From positions 1 to 64,000 of the forward strand of contig NZ_STGT01000009.1 in the NCBI RefSeq assembly GCF_004912145.1: 64,000 bases of DNA, in the 5' to 3' direction. This document shows, one piece after another, positions 42,327-52,040 of the stretch. The stretch comes from Peteryoungia rhizophila. GTDB taxonomy: Bacteria > Pseudomonadota > Alphaproteobacteria > Rhizobiales > Rhizobiaceae. Numbering within the stretch: position 1 is the first letter of the stretch; every line of letters begins with the position of its first letter. Position numbers and translations under genes: made by a program. The notes beneath the pieces were generated by a model. The model searched no databases and was not told the DNA's origin. It was given only the letters and a program-made list of their open reading frames with translations.

Positions 42327-43610
42327 TCAGTCCTCGGCAGCCCCTCCTGGGGGTGCGCGGTCAGAGCCCACGGCAAATCCACGAACATATTCCTGCATCC
42401 GATCGGGATCGAAAACGCGGCCGTCCATGAACCGGTCGTCCGGTGATGCGCCCGGCAGATGCCCCGCCTCGTCCGGCAGAGAGGCATCTGCTCCAAGGGC
42501 CGCATGATAGAGGTCGGCCCGATAGGCACTTTGGGCACGCTGCATGTTCTCGGCGCTGAATTCGACCTGTCCCCAACGGATCATCTGGCTGTAGATCCAG
42601 AGCGCCTGGTTGGCCTGCGGATAGTTGGCAGCCTGGCGGTGAAAGACGAAATAGTCGCGGATCAATCGGCGATTTCCGCGGGCATCGAGACTGAATTCGC
42701 CTGCCAGCACGCGGCGGATAATGTCCCCCGGCGCTGAGATATAGCGCGGCGAAGCTAGGATCTCAGAGAGATGATCGTGATTGTCCGGCTGATCGCACCA
42801 GCGGGCCGACTTGTCGAGCGCAACGATCAATCGGCTGACTGTATCGGCATTCGTTTTGGCCCAGTCCGGCCGCATGCCGACCACCTTTTCCGGTGCCGAA
42901 GGCCAGATGTCTTGTTTCGCAGCCACGATACGCCCGAGGCCGCGTTCGGAGGCGACCATGTTCCAGGGAGCGCCGACGCAAAAGCCGTCGATTGCACCGG
43001 CTGCGAGCGCATCCGAGGTCAGGGGCGGCGGCACGACCACGAGCTTGACGTCGCGATCGGGATCCACCCCGCCTGCCGCCAGCCAGTAACGGAACTCGTA
43101 ATTGTGCGAGGAGAAGGGATAGGTCATGCCCAGCGTCGGCGGTTGCTCCCCCTTCTGCCGCATGTCGGTTAGCACGGCAGCGAGCGCCTTTGCATTGTCC
43201 AGGGCGCTCGCATCCTCGGCCAGATCGGCGCGTGCCTTCATGCGTTCATAGAGCCCGAGCGACAAGGTGATCGCATTGCCGCCGCGCCCGAGAGAAAAGG
43301 GCGTGATCGTGGGGGAGGGATTGGAGCCGAGATCCAGCATCGAGGCGACCGGCATCGGTGAAAGCATGTGTGCGATATCGAACTGTCGAAAGGCGAGGCG
43401 GTCGCGGACGTTGGCCCAGGAGACATCGCGCACAAGGTCGAGTGTGAGGCCTTCGCGCGCCGCAAAGCCCATTTCCGCTGCCGCGATCAGAATCGACGCG
43501 TCCATCAGCGGGATGAAACCGGCACGCAGGACCCGTTGCTCCCGCCCGGAGCCATGGAGCGCCGGGGCGCCTGTGCCGATTTCTCCCCGCCTGCTCATCA
43601 TGTCGCTCAC
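42327..43610 (-). CDS. nasS: nitrate/nitrite sensor protein NasS
   Basis: A 427-residue cytoplasmic protein related to NrtA but without a signal peptide. It has RAGFIPLMDASILIAAAEMGFA, SWANVRDRLAFRQFDIAHML, YEFRYWLAAGGVDPD and FCVGAPWNMVASERG. In Azotobacter, Paracoccus and Bradyrhizobium, NasS holds NasT inactive until nitrate or nitrite binds. It lies downstream of nasT in the same direction, 24 nt apart, and upstream of the nrtA promoter region. Confidence 0.92.
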   Translation of the reverse strand: MSDMMSRRGEIGTGAPALHGSGREQRVLRAGFIPLMDASILIAAAEMGFAAREGLTLDLVRDVSWANVRDRLAFRQFDIAHMLSPMPVASMLDLGSNPSPTITPFSLGRGGNAITLSLGLYERMKARADLAEDASALDNAKALAAVLTDMRQKGEQPPTLGMTYPFSSHNYEFRYWLAAGGVDPDRDVKLVVVPPPLTSDALAAGAIDGFCVGAPWNMVASERGLGRIVAAKQDIWPSAPEKVVGMRPDWAKTNADTVSRLIVALDKSARWCDQPDNHDHLSEILASPRYISAPGDIIRRVLAGEFSLDARGNRRLIRDYFVFHRQAANYPQANQALWIYSQMIRWGQVEFSAENMQRAQSAYRADLYHAALGADASLPDEAGHLPGASPDDRFMDGRVFDPDRMQEYVRGFAVGSDRAPPGGAAED

Positions 43611-43634
43611 TTCAGTCTCCCCACAGGATCGTCA

Positions 43635-44222
43635 TCACAGCAGCAATCCTGCTGCGGTCACCACGCTCTGGGCTATGTCGACCAGCTTCTTCTTTTCGTT
43701 CATCGCCGTCTGGCGCAGCAGCGTGAAGGCCTCCTCCTCGCTCATGCCGCGCATCTTCATGAGAATGCCCTTGGCCCGCTCGATGATCTTGCGTTCTTCG
43801 AGGGCGGAGCGGGCGTCGGCGAGTTCCCGCTGCAGGCGGCTGAAGGCGTTGAAGCGGCTGACCGCCATGTCGAGGATCGGCTTCACGCGCTCCTTGCGCA
43901 GTCCGTCGACGATGTAAGCCGATACGCCCGCATCGACCGCGGCCTCGATGGAGGCTGTATCGGATCGGTCGACGAACATGGCGATCGGCCGGCTGACCGA
44001 ACGGGTCAGCTGGAAGAGATGCTCCATCATGTCCCGGTTCGGGTTTTCGATGTCGATGATGATTACGTCGGGAGAAAGCGTTTCGACGGTCTTGGCAATC
44101 CCGTGAATCTCCAGCGCCACGGTGACATGCTGGTGTCCCGCTTCGCGCAAACCATCCTCGATGATCGCCGCGCGAACGGCGTTCTCATCAATGACGAGGA
44201 TGGTGAGGTCCAGATGGCTCAT
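43635..44222 (-). CDS. nasT: ANTAR-domain antiterminator NasT
   Basis: A 195-residue protein. Its N-terminal pseudo-receiver domain (LTILVIDENAVRAAIIEDGL, DVIIIDIENPNRD) is followed by a C-terminal ANTAR RNA-binding domain from about residue 132 (ALEERKIIERAKGILMKMRGMSEEEAFTLLRQTAM; the E-R-A-K-G-I-L-M core is diagnostic). It binds two-hairpin leaders to prevent termination, and its target is visible at 42101-42143. The start at 44222 was taken as the first ATG; the in-frame TTG at 44240 is weaker. Confidence 0.93.
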   Translation of the reverse strand: MSHLDLTILVIDENAVRAAIIEDGLREAGHQHVTVALEIHGIAKTVETLSPDVIIIDIENPNRDMMEHLFQLTRSVSRPIAMFVDRSDTASIEAAVDAGVSAYIVDGLRKERVKPILDMAVSRFNAFSRLQRELADARSALEERKIIERAKGILMKMRGMSEEEAFTLLRQTAMNEKKKLVDIAQSVVTAAGLLL

Positions 44223-44252
44223 GCGCGATTGATGACGCAATGCAGCAAAGTT

Positions 44253-44268
44253 GGCAAGCTTTTGGCCT
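44253..44268 (-). promoter_or_regulatory. possible sigma-54 promoter of nasT-nasS
   Basis: AGGCCAAAAGCTTGCC on the minus strand keeps the GG-N10-GC spacing and the TTGC of sigma-54 promoters but is weaker in the -24 box. The predicted start would leave a leader of about 20 nt before nasT. Confidence 0.35.
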
Positions 44269-44274
44269 AATATT

Positions 44275-44304
44275 TGAGCCGAGAGATTTCCGGCTCATTT
44301 TTTT
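44275..44304 (+). terminator. terminator-like hairpin facing the plus strand
   Basis: TGAGCCG, 9-nt loop, CGGCTCA followed by seven Ts. Both flanking genes are on the minus strand, so no obvious plus-strand transcript ends here. It may insulate against antisense transcription or act weakly in the other direction after the MFS gene. Confidence 0.5.
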
Positions 44305-44407
44305 GGCAGCTGCGGTGCCGCCACCAAGCGGACAAGGCGAAGCCCCGAAGTTTGCTAACTCCGGGAGCTATAGCTGTGCGATCTCCTGAGCAGGACTGTT
44401 CGGAGAC

Positions 44408-45742
44408 TTATTCTTGCCCCTTCGGCTGTAGCGAGATCTGCCGGACGATAGCCAGCGAGATGAGGGTGCAGATCGCACCCGACAGAAGGTAGAGGCCGGC
44501 GGCAAAGAGGCCGAACCAGGTGGACAGCAGAAGTGCCGCCAAGGGTGCGAAGCCAGCGCCAAACATCCACGAGAGCGCTGAAACCATGGCTGATCCAGTG
44601 TAGCGGTTGCGCCGATCAAAGAGCGATGCGACGGCGCCGGAGGACTGCGCAAAGTTGAAGCCCAGCACGACAAACCCGACCATCATGTAGATGGTCACGC
44701 CGGGAAGATCGCCATTCAACAGCAGCGGTGCCGTCAATGCGAAAGCACCGATCGCCCATGCGCCCCAGACAAGGATCTTGTCGCGGCCGATGCGGTCCGA
44801 CAGCCAGCCCGATATCAGCATGGCAAGCACGCCCAGCGCAGCACCCGCAGCCTCGATCAGGAGGAAGGTGCCGGGAGCCTCATCCGTGTACAGGAAGATC
44901 CACGATAGCGGGAAGACCGTCACCATGTGGAACATGGCAAAGCTTGCGAGCGGCACGAAGACGCCGAGCAGCACTGTGCGCCCGTCCTGCGCCATCGTGG
45001 CGCGCAGCCCGGTCGGGGTGAGCTCGTTCGTTTCGAAAAGCTCCTTGAACTCCGGCGTATCGACGATGCGAAGCCGGGCGAAGAGCGCCACGACATTGAT
45101 TGCGAAGGCGACGAAGAACGGATAGCGCCAGCCCCAGTCGAGGAAGTCTGCCGCCGAAAGCGTCATCACCAGATAGGCAAAAAGCACGGCTGCCACCGCG
45201 AGACCGACCACGGCGCCGAGCTGCGGGACCATGGCGTAGAAGCCGCGCTTGTCCTTGGAGGCGGTGATCGCGAGAAGCGGCGCCAAGCCGTCCCAGGTGC
45301 CGCCAAGTGCAAGCCCCTGTCCAATACGAAGCAGGGCAAGCATGGCAATCGCCCACCAGCCGGCGATCTCGTAGGAAGGCACGAGACCCATGGCCACGGT
45401 CGAGGTTCCCAGCAGGAAGAGCGCCACCGTAAGCTTGATGACACGGCCATGCCGCCGGTCGAGCATGGTAAACAGCACAGTGCCGAGCGGGCGCGCTACG
45501 AAGGCAAGTGCCACGAGCACGAATGACCAGAGCGTGCCGGTCAGTGGATCGAGAAAGGGAAAGATCCGGGCCGGGAAGACGAGGACGGACGCGATGGCGA
45601 AGACGAAGAAGTCGAAGAATTCCGACGTGCGCCCGATGATCACGCCGACGGCGATATCCGAGGGGGAGACGTGGTGATCGTCTTCGGAAGTTGTCCGGCC
45701 GTTCTGCGCGGCGGGGGATGCGGAACCGGTCATGCTCGCCAT
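44408..45742 (-). CDS. MFS transporter, metabolite:H+ symporter (MHS) type
   Basis: A 444-residue 12-segment carrier. The N-terminal GRTSEFFDFFVFAIASVLVFP and the loop FTMLDRRHGRVIKL place it in the MHS-like group (shikimate, proline/betaine, citrate relatives). The second conserved loop is SGWLSDRIGRDK. It diverges from cyoA, and similar carriers are often found beside cyo operons in alphaproteobacteria, but a functional link is not established. The cargo is unknown. Confidence 0.85.
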   Translation of the reverse strand: MASMTGSASPAAQNGRTTSEDDHHVSPSDIAVGVIIGRTSEFFDFFVFAIASVLVFPARIFPFLDPLTGTLWSFVLVALAFVARPLGTVLFTMLDRRHGRVIKLTVALFLLGTSTVAMGLVPSYEIAGWWAIAMLALLRIGQGLALGGTWDGLAPLLAITASKDKRGFYAMVPQLGAVVGLAVAAVLFAYLVMTLSAADFLDWGWRYPFFVAFAINVVALFARLRIVDTPEFKELFETNELTPTGLRATMAQDGRTVLLGVFVPLASFAMFHMVTVFPLSWIFLYTDEAPGTFLLIEAAGAALGVLAMLISGWLSDRIGRDKILVWGAWAIGAFALTAPLLLNGDLPGVTIYMMVGFVVLGFNFAQSSGAVASLFDRRNRYTGSAMVSALSWMFGAGFAPLAALLLSTWFGLFAAGLYLLSGAICTLISLAIVRQISLQPKGQE

Positions 45743-45847
45743 AACGCGTGATCACTTTCTCGTCTGAACAGGGCGGATCCGAACGGGGGAATGCGGTCCG
45801 CGCCTTAGTCTAACATGCCGGAAAGCGATGCCGCAGACGCGCTCAAA

Positions 45848-45874
45848 TTGACAGGTGACAAATTGTCGTATGTG
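45848..45874 (+). promoter_or_regulatory. weak candidate promoter of the cyo operon
   Basis: A perfect TTGACA (45848-45853) is followed 15 nt later by TATGTG. A short palindrome (GACAAATTGTC, 45857-45867) sits in the spacer and could be an operator. The poor -10 and short spacing keep confidence low. Confidence 0.3.
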
Positions 45875-45980
45875 CTGCACCGCAAAACCCGACTAACTAA
45901 CTCGGCGAATATCAATGGTCGTCGAGTGGAGTTTCGGGGGGACCCCTGCTCAGAGACCCGTCAGAGTATCAGGGTACGAA

Positions 45981-47186
45981 ATGCAAAAGCTTCGCCTCCC
46001 GAAATTGTTCATTGCCCTCATGGCGGTCCTTGTCCTGTCCGCCTGCAAGGCGGAGGTTCTAGCCCCTACGGGTGATATCGCCGCCCAACAGCGCGACCTT
46101 CTGGTCATCTCCACTCTGCTGATGCTGATCATCATCATCCCGGTGATGGCGTTGACCTGCTGGTTTGCCTGGCACTACCGCGCTAGCAACAAGGAAGCGA
46201 TCTACAAGCCGAACTGGTCTCACTCGACGAAACTCGAGCTCATTATCTGGGCGATACCGCTTCTGATTGTTGTGTGCCTCGGTGCCTTGACCTGGGTCGG
46301 GACCCACTTGCTGGATCCCTACCGTCCGCTGGCCCGTGTCTCCGAAGCGCAGCCGCTCGATCCGCAACAGGAGCCGCTGGACGTCCAGGTCGTCGCTCTC
46401 GACTGGAAATGGCTCTTCATCTACCCGCAATACGGCGTTGCATCGGTCAACGAGCTTCCGGTCCCGACCGATCGTCCGATCCGCTTTTCGCTGACCTCGT
46501 CCTCGGTGATGAATGCCTTCTACATCCCGCACATGGCCGGCATGATCTACGCCATGCCTGGCATGCAGACGACGCTGCATGGGGTCTTTAACACGGAAGG
46601 CACCTTTCAGGGCCTCGCCTCGCATTACTCCGGCGCCGGTTTCTCCGGCATGCGCTTCAAGGCAAATGCAACCGACGCTGCCGCCTTCGAGGCCTGGGTC
46701 GACGAAGCACGCGCTGGCGCCGAAAGGCTCGACCGCGCCAAGTATCTGGAGCTCGAGCGCCCCAGCGAAAACGTCAAGCCGGAGACCTTCGCCAGCATCG
46801 ATCCGCAGCTCTTCCCGCGCGTCGTCAATATGTGCGTCGAAGAAGGCAAGATCTGCATGGCCGAGATGATGGCCCTCGACGCCCAGGGTGGAACGGGTCT
46901 CGCCGGCACGGTCAACATGAGCGCCCTCATCCACGACAAGCACGAACGCCGGGGCACGCGCGAGCCGGTCTTCGGTTGGGAACCCTTCAAGGTTCTGGGC
47001 TTCTGCTCGGTCGAGGAGTTGGAGCAGATGCTCGCCGCAAAGCCCGCCTCCTTCAACGACAAACCCGTCGTTTCGGGTCCCCTGATGGGACACAACATGC
47101 AGCAGCCGGCATCGCCCTTCGGCGGTGAGGCCGAACGCTTCCTCACGCTCGTTCGGCAGGCAGCCGGCAATGCGCCGCAACTCTGA
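45981..47186 (+). CDS. cyoA: ubiquinol oxidase (cytochrome bo3) subunit II
   Basis: A 401-residue lipoprotein subunit. It has a signal peptide with lipobox LSAC (cysteine about residue 21), two membrane helices (LLVISTLLMLIIIIPVMAL; LELIIWAIPLLIVVCLGAL), and a periplasmic cupredoxin-like domain with the ALDWKWLFIYP block. The copper-A ligands of cytochrome c oxidases are absent, as expected for a quinol oxidase. About 75 residues extend past the usual end near 310. The start at 45981 was chosen because the signal peptide then begins correctly and GGGTACGAA precedes it. Confidence 0.95.
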   Translation: MQKLRLPKLFIALMAVLVLSACKAEVLAPTGDIAAQQRDLLVISTLLMLIIIIPVMALTCWFAWHYRASNKEAIYKPNWSHSTKLELIIWAIPLLIVVCLGALTWVGTHLLDPYRPLARVSEAQPLDPQQEPLDVQVVALDWKWLFIYPQYGVASVNELPVPTDRPIRFSLTSSSVMNAFYIPHMAGMIYAMPGMQTTLHGVFNTEGTFQGLASHYSGAGFSGMRFKANATDAAAFEAWVDEARAGAERLDRAKYLELERPSENVKPETFASIDPQLFPRVVNMCVEEGKICMAEMMALDAQGGTGLAGTVNMSALIHDKHERRGTREPVFGWEPFKVLGFCSVEELEQMLAAKPASFNDKPVVSGPLMGHNMQQPASPFGGEAERFLTLVRQAAGNAPQL

Positions 47187-47198
47187 CAGGAATTCGGC

Positions 47199-49202
47199 AT
47201 GGCTACGATAGACCATTCCACCACGCTTCTTCTCGGTCGCCTCAACTGGAGTGCGATCCCGACGGATCCGATCGTTCTGGCGACCTTCGCTGTCGTCGTG
47301 GTCGGCGGCGCGGCCACGGTGGGCGCGCTCACCTATTACCGCCTCTGGGGATACCTCTGGCGCGAATGGCTGACCTCTGTCGATCACAAAAAGATCGGCA
47401 TCATGTACATCATCCTGGCGCTGGTCATGCTGGTGCGCGGCTTCGCTGACGCCATCATGATGCGCCTTCAACAGGTGCTCGCCTTCAACGGCTCGGAGGG
47501 CTATCTCAACGCCCACCACTATGACCAGATTTTCACCGCCCATGGGGTGATCATGATCTTCTTCGTGGCGATGCCCTTCGTCACGGGTCTGATGAACTAT
47601 CTCGTGCCGCTGCAGATCGGCGCGCGCGACGTCTCCTTCCCCTTCCTCAACAACTTCTCCTTCTGGATGACCGTCGGCGGCGCAGTCCTCGTCATGGCCT
47701 CGCTCTTCGTCGGCGAGTTCGCCCAGACAGGTTGGCTCGCCTTCCCGCCGCTCTCGGGTATCGGCTACAGTCCCTGGGTCGGGGTCGACTATTATATCTG
47801 GGGTCTGCAGATCGCCGGCGTCGGAACGACGCTGTCCGGCATCAACCTGCTCGTCACCATTGTGAAGATGCGCGCACCGGGCATGACCCTGATGCGTATG
47901 CCAATCTTCACTTGGACCGCACTCTGCACCAACATCCTCATCGTCGCCTCCTTCCCGGTGCTGACGATGACGCTGATCCTTCTGACGCTCGATCGTTACG
48001 TGGGAACGAACTTCTTCACCAACGATCTCGGCGGCAATCCGATGATGTATATCAACCTCATCTGGATCTGGGGTCACCCGGAGGTCTACATCCTGATCCT
48101 GCCGCTCTTCGGCGTCTTCTCGGAGATCACCTCCACCTTCTCCGGCAAGCGGCTCTTCGGCTACAGCTCGATGGTCTACGCCACCGTCTGCATCACCATC
48201 CTCAGCTATGTCGTCTGGCTGCACCACTTCTTCACCATGGGCTCAGGCGCCTCCGTGAACGCCTTCTTCGGCATCACCACCATGATCATCTCCGTGCCCA
48301 CGGGGGCGAAGATCTTCAACTGGCTCTTTACGATGTACCAGGGACGGGTCCGCTTCGAACTGCCGATGATGTGGACGGTCGCCTTCATGCTGACCTTCAC
48401 GATCGGCGGCATGACGGGCGTGCTTCTCGCCGTCCCGCCGGCAGACTTCGTCTTGCACAACTCGCTCTTCCTGGTCGCCCACTTCCACAACGTCATCATC
48501 GGCGGTGTCCTGTTCGGCTGCTTCGCCGCGATCGCCTTCTGGTGGCCCAAGGCCTTCGGCTTCCAGCTCAATGTCTTCTGGGGCAAGGTTTCCTTCTGGA
48601 GCTGGGTCAGCGGCTTCTGGCTCGCCTTCATGCCGCTCTATGTGCTCGGCCTGATGGGCGTCACCCGCCGCATGCGCGTCTTCGACGATCCGGATCTCCG
48701 TATCTGGTTCATCCTCGCAGCCCTCGGCGCCGTGCTCATCGCCATCGGCATCGCTGCCTTCTTCATCCAGGTCGCCGTCTCGATCTGGCAGCGCAAGGAC
48801 AACATGGATCTCTCGGGCGATCCCTGGGATGGCCGCACGCTGGAATGGGCGACGTCCTCCCCGCCGCCGGCCTATAACTTCGCCTTCACGCCCGTCGTCC
48901 ATGACCTGGACGCCTGGCATGACATGAAGCAGGTCGATCAGAAGCGTCCGAAGGCGCCGTATATCCCGATCCATATGCCGCGTTACACCGGCACGGGTGT
49001 CGTCATTTCGGCCCTTGCCACGCTCTGCGGCTTTGCGCTGGTCTGGTACATCTGGTGGCTGGCGGCTGTGTCCTTCGTGGCGATCATCGCCGTCGCGATC
49101 GCCCATACCTTCAACTACGACCGGGACTACTACGTCCCCGTCGATGAGGTCGAGCGCGTCGAAAAGGCGCGTGACCGCGAACTCGCAAGCATGGGAGCGT
49201 GA
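47199..49202 (+). CDS. cyoB: ubiquinol oxidase subunit I
   Basis: A 667-residue heme-copper oxidase subunit I with about 15 membrane helices. It has [11 protein letters not shown] near the N-terminus, the D-channel region [37 protein letters not shown] with the CuB His and cross-linked Tyr, LHHFFTMG, and [11 protein letters not shown] with the heme His ligands. It reduces O2 to water with quinol electrons while pumping protons. AGGA precedes the start, 12 nt after cyoA. Confidence 0.98.
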   Translation: MATIDHSTTLLLGRLNWSAIPTDPIVLATFAVVVVGGAATVGALTYYRLWGYLWREWLTSVDHKKIGIMYIILALVMLVRGFADAIMMRLQQVLAFNGSEGYLNAHHYDQIFTAHGVIMIFFVAMPFVTGLMNYLVPLQIGARDVSFPFLNNFSFWMTVGGAVLVMASLFVGEFAQTGWLAFPPLSGIGYSPWVGVDYYIWGLQIAGVGTTLSGINLLVTIVKMRAPGMTLMRMPIFTWTALCTNILIVASFPVLTMTLILLTLDRYVGTNFFTNDLGGNPMMYINLIWIWGHPEVYILILPLFGVFSEITSTFSGKRLFGYSSMVYATVCITILSYVVWLHHFFTMGSGASVNAFFGITTMIISVPTGAKIFNWLFTMYQGRVRFELPMMWTVAFMLTFTIGGMTGVLLAVPPADFVLHNSLFLVAHFHNVIIGGVLFGCFAAIAFWWPKAFGFQLNVFWGKVSFWSWVSGFWLAFMPLYVLGLMGVTRRMRVFDDPDLRIWFILAALGAVLIAIGIAAFFIQVAVSIWQRKDNMDLSGDPWDGRTLEWATSSPPPAYNFAFTPVVHDLDAWHDMKQVDQKRPKAPYIPIHMPRYTGTGVVISALATLCGFALVWYIWWLAAVSFVAIIAVAIAHTFNYDRDYYVPVDEVERVEKARDRELASMGA

Positions 49203-49207
49203 CGACC

Positions 49208-49828
49208 ATGAGCACGATCACTGATTCCGAAGCACCTGCCGTCTATTGGGAAACCGAGCCGCATCATCATCCGGAAGGCGCGTCCACGCGGCTCGGCTTC
49301 TGGGTCTACCTGATGAGCGACTGCCTGATGTTCGCCGTCCTCTTCGCGGTCTTCGGGGTTGTCGGCCAGAGCTATGCGGCCGGCCCCGGCCCCAAGGCGC
49401 TCTTCGACCTAAACCTGATCGCGATCAACACCGGCTTCCTGCTGGTATCCTCGATCACCTTCGGTTTTGCCATGCTCGCCATGTACGAAGGTAGGCAGGC
49501 CCGCATGCAGGCCTGGCTCGGCGTCACCCTGCTGCTCGGCTTCGCCTTCCTGGCGCTCGAAATCTACGAATTCCATCATTTGATCGACCTTGGCGCCGGT
49601 CCGCAGCGGTCGGCCTTCCTCTCGGCCTTCTTCGCGCTGGTGGGCACCCACGGCCTGCACGTGCTGTTCGGCTGCATCTGGCTCATCACGCTGATGGTCC
49701 AGATCAACCGCAAAGGCCTGATCCCGGCCAACACCAGACGCATGGAATGCCTGAGCATGTTCTGGCACTTCCTCGATGTCATCTGGATCGGGGTTTTCAC
49801 CTTCGTCTATCTCCTGGGGATGATTTGA
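49208..49828 (+). CDS. cyoC: ubiquinol oxidase subunit III
   Basis: A 206-residue, five-helix membrane subunit with LGFWVYLMSDCLMFAVLFAVF, GPQRSAFLSAFFALVGTHGLHV and MFWHFLDVIWIGVFTFVYL. The start at 49208 was chosen because GGGAG is suitably spaced; a GTG at 49199 is too close to it. The stop overlaps cyoD by one base. Confidence 0.96.
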   Translation: MSTITDSEAPAVYWETEPHHHPEGASTRLGFWVYLMSDCLMFAVLFAVFGVVGQSYAAGPGPKALFDLNLIAINTGFLLVSSITFGFAMLAMYEGRQARMQAWLGVTLLLGFAFLALEIYEFHHLIDLGAGPQRSAFLSAFFALVGTHGLHVLFGCIWLITLMVQINRKGLIPANTRRMECLSMFWHFLDVIWIGVFTFVYLLGMI

Positions 49829-50226
49829 TGTCCAAGCACTCCATTCAGCCCCACGGTCATCACGAGCGGGGCCACGACAACACCGGCCACGATCACGGCA
49901 GCTATCGCTCCTATCTCACTGGCTTCGTGCTCGCCGCGATCCTGACGATCATTCCCTTCGCGATCGTGATGAGCGGCGGCTTCGAAAGCCGCGTGCTCAC
50001 TGCGGCCACCGTGATTGCCTTCGCCGTCGTGCAGATCCTCGTCCACATGGTCTATTTCCTGCACATGAACACCCGCTCTGACGAGGGCTGGACCATGCTT
50101 TCGATGATCTTCACCATCATCGTCGTGGTGATCATGATCGCCGGTTCGATCTGGGTCATGTACAACCTCAACACCAACATGATGCCGACAATGGATCACG
50201 AGAGCTTCCAGGGCTTCGGCTCCTGA
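49828..50226 (+). CDS. cyoD: ubiquinol oxidase subunit IV
   Basis: A 132-residue protein with a His-rich N-terminus (HGHHERGHDNTGHDHG) and three membrane helices, including VQILVHMVYFLHMN, the block typical of CyoD. It begins in the cyoC stop (TGATG). Confidence 0.95.
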   Translation: MSKHSIQPHGHHERGHDNTGHDHGSYRSYLTGFVLAAILTIIPFAIVMSGGFESRVLTAATVIAFAVVQILVHMVYFLHMNTRSDEGWTMLSMIFTIIVVVIMIAGSIWVMYNLNTNMMPTMDHESFQGFGS

Positions 50227-50240
50227 CGGAACGGCAGGGC

Positions 50241-50945
50241 ATGACGCGCGCGCGCCGACCATGGTGGTTCATCGGGCTCGGCATCCTCGCCGTCGGCCTG
50301 CTCGTCGGCCTCGGCGTCTGGCAGCTCCAGCGGCTGCAGTGGAAGACGGCGCTGATCGAACGTGTCGAGGCGGGGCTCGTCGCCGCGCCATCCGCTGCCC
50401 CCGGACCAGATCTTTGGACGGGCGTCACATTCGACACGGCGGAATATCGCCGTGTCGAAGTGCGAGGGCAGTATCTTTCTTCTGACGATACGCTCGTGAA
50501 GGCAGTCACGTCCCGAGGCTCGGGCTTCTGGGTCATGACGCCCTTCGAGACGGACGGCGGCTGGCGCCTCTTCATCAACCGCGGCTTCGTTCCGGATGAC
50601 CGGACCTCGGCCGCCGATAGACCGAAACCTGAGGGTGAGCAGACGGTCACCGGTCTCCTGCGTCTCACCCAGCCAGGCGGCGCCTTTCTCCGCGACAACG
50701 ACCCCCCGGGCAATCGATGGTTCTCACGGGACACGGCCGCCATGGCTGAGGCCCTTGGGCTGGGAGACGTCGCGCCCTATTTCATCGATGCAGATGCATC
50801 GAGCGATGACCTGCCGATCGGCGGGCTCACCGTCGTTTCCTTCCCCAACAAGCATTTCGGCTATGCAATGACCTGGTTCGGCCTGGCTGCCGTTTTCGCC
50901 TACCTGCTCTATCGCGCCACGCGACCGGACGCGGTCGAACAGTAG
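50241..50945 (+). CDS. SURF1-family oxidase assembly protein
   Basis: A 234-residue SURF1-like protein with one membrane helix at each end (WFIGLGILAVGLLVGLGVWQL; FAYLLYR near the C-terminus) and the family blocks FINRGFVP and NKHFGYAMTWFGLA. SURF1 assists heme insertion into heme-copper oxidases. Here it is the fifth gene of the cyo operon, so it probably serves the bo3 enzyme. Confidence 0.92.
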   Translation: MTRARRPWWFIGLGILAVGLLVGLGVWQLQRLQWKTALIERVEAGLVAAPSAAPGPDLWTGVTFDTAEYRRVEVRGQYLSSDDTLVKAVTSRGSGFWVMTPFETDGGWRLFINRGFVPDDRTSAADRPKPEGEQTVTGLLRLTQPGGAFLRDNDPPGNRWFSRDTAAMAEALGLGDVAPYFIDADASSDDLPIGGLTVVSFPNKHFGYAMTWFGLAAVFAYLLYRATRPDAVEQ

Positions 50946-50960
50946 CTTTCGGTCAAGCCG

Positions 50961-51869
50961 TCACGACACTTCGTATCGGCTGGCGAGCGCCGTCGAGAGC
51001 TGAGCGGCGAAACGCGCGGCGGCGACCGGAAGCGTTCTTCCACGCAACTGCCCCATGTAAAGCACGCCTGCGGGCACATCGCGCTTGTCCAGCGGTCGGG
51101 TGATCATCTCCCCTGTCATCGTATGATCCGAAAGCCCGATCGGGATCTGGAAGGTGATAATGTTCTCCGCGACCGCGTGGTTGCGCAGGAATTCGAAACT
51201 GTCGGATTCGATCACCGGCTCCAGCCGGTAGGATGACTTCTGCGCTGCCATATCCATCAGGTGGCGCACGCCGAACGGCGCCGTCGGCAACGAATAGGGA
51301 TAGTCGAGGCAGTCGCTCAGCCGGATGGTTTCTTTGGTTGCCAATGGATGATGCGGTGCCATCACCACATGCACCGGCTGGTGCACCCGGATCAGCGTCA
51401 TGAAATCCGCCATGCGCACCGGCTCGAAGACGATCGCAAGATCCGCCGAGTGATCGACCAGCGACTGCTCCGCCGCCTGACGGTCGCGCAGATGCACGCC
51501 GAAGGTCACAGCCGGATGGTCCTTCCTATACTGCGCGATCTGATAGGGCAGGAAATAAGGCAGCAGAGCCTGGCTGCAGGCGATCGACACATGACCGCGG
51601 CGAACACCAGAGAGGTCGGCGATCTGGGACCTTACCCGCTCCATGTCCGAGATCTGGTTGCGGATGTGGTGGATGAGGATCTCTCCGGCGCTCGAAAGCC
51701 GCACCCCATGCGGCAGTCGCTCGAACACCGGCACCCCCAATTCCTCCTCCAGCGCGAGAATGCGACGGTTGAGTGCGGTCGAGGTGATCGCGAGAGATTC
51801 GGCCGCCCCTCGGATGGAGCCGGCCTTCGCGACGGCATCGATGTAGCGAAGCGAAGTCAGATGACGCAT
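50961..51869 (-). CDS. LysR-family transcriptional regulator
   Basis: A 302-residue LysR protein. The winged helix is LRYIDAVAKAGSIRGAAESLAITSTALNRRILALEEELGVPVFER (pattern; residues about 6-50), and the effector domain is of the periplasmic-binding type. It diverges from the BMP-type transport/hydrolase operon across 171 bp holding a LysR-type box, so it is the likely regulator of that operon. The start at 51869 has GGGGGAG upstream. Confidence 0.9.
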   Translation of the reverse strand: MRHLTSLRYIDAVAKAGSIRGAAESLAITSTALNRRILALEEELGVPVFERLPHGVRLSSAGEILIHHIRNQISDMERVRSQIADLSGVRRGHVSIACSQALLPYFLPYQIAQYRKDHPAVTFGVHLRDRQAAEQSLVDHSADLAIVFEPVRMADFMTLIRVHQPVHVVMAPHHPLATKETIRLSDCLDYPYSLPTAPFGVRHLMDMAAQKSSYRLEPVIESDSFEFLRNHAVAENIITFQIPIGLSDHTMTGEMITRPLDKRDVPAGVLYMGQLRGRTLPVAAARFAAQLSTALASRYEVS

Positions 51870-51888
51870 GCGGCAGCTCCCCCGGTGA

Positions 51889-51901
51889 TGCAAATTTTGC
51901 A
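51889..51901. promoter_or_regulatory. LysR-type binding box between the regulator and the BMP operon
   Basis: TGCAAATTTTGCA, a near-perfect palindrome of the T-N11-A type. A related half-site (GCGCAAAAC) follows 9 bp later. The position is right for autoregulation and activation of the operon at 52041. Confidence 0.55.
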
Positions 51902-52040
51902 GCAGCTCGCGCAAAACTTAGCACAAGACAGAAGCGGCGCCATATGGGTTACTCAAAGGTGAATGCGGAGCGCCATCAATAATCAGGGGAACCAGCGCCC
52001 GCCAGACATCCACTGTTCATCCTGATCTGGGAGATCCTTC

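Noticed and set aside
46059-48227. A 722-codon open frame on the minus strand
   Set aside because: It lies wholly antisense to cyoA and cyoB, which have clear motifs; the composition (rich in D, E, R, G, H) is the usual shadow of a high-GC gene.
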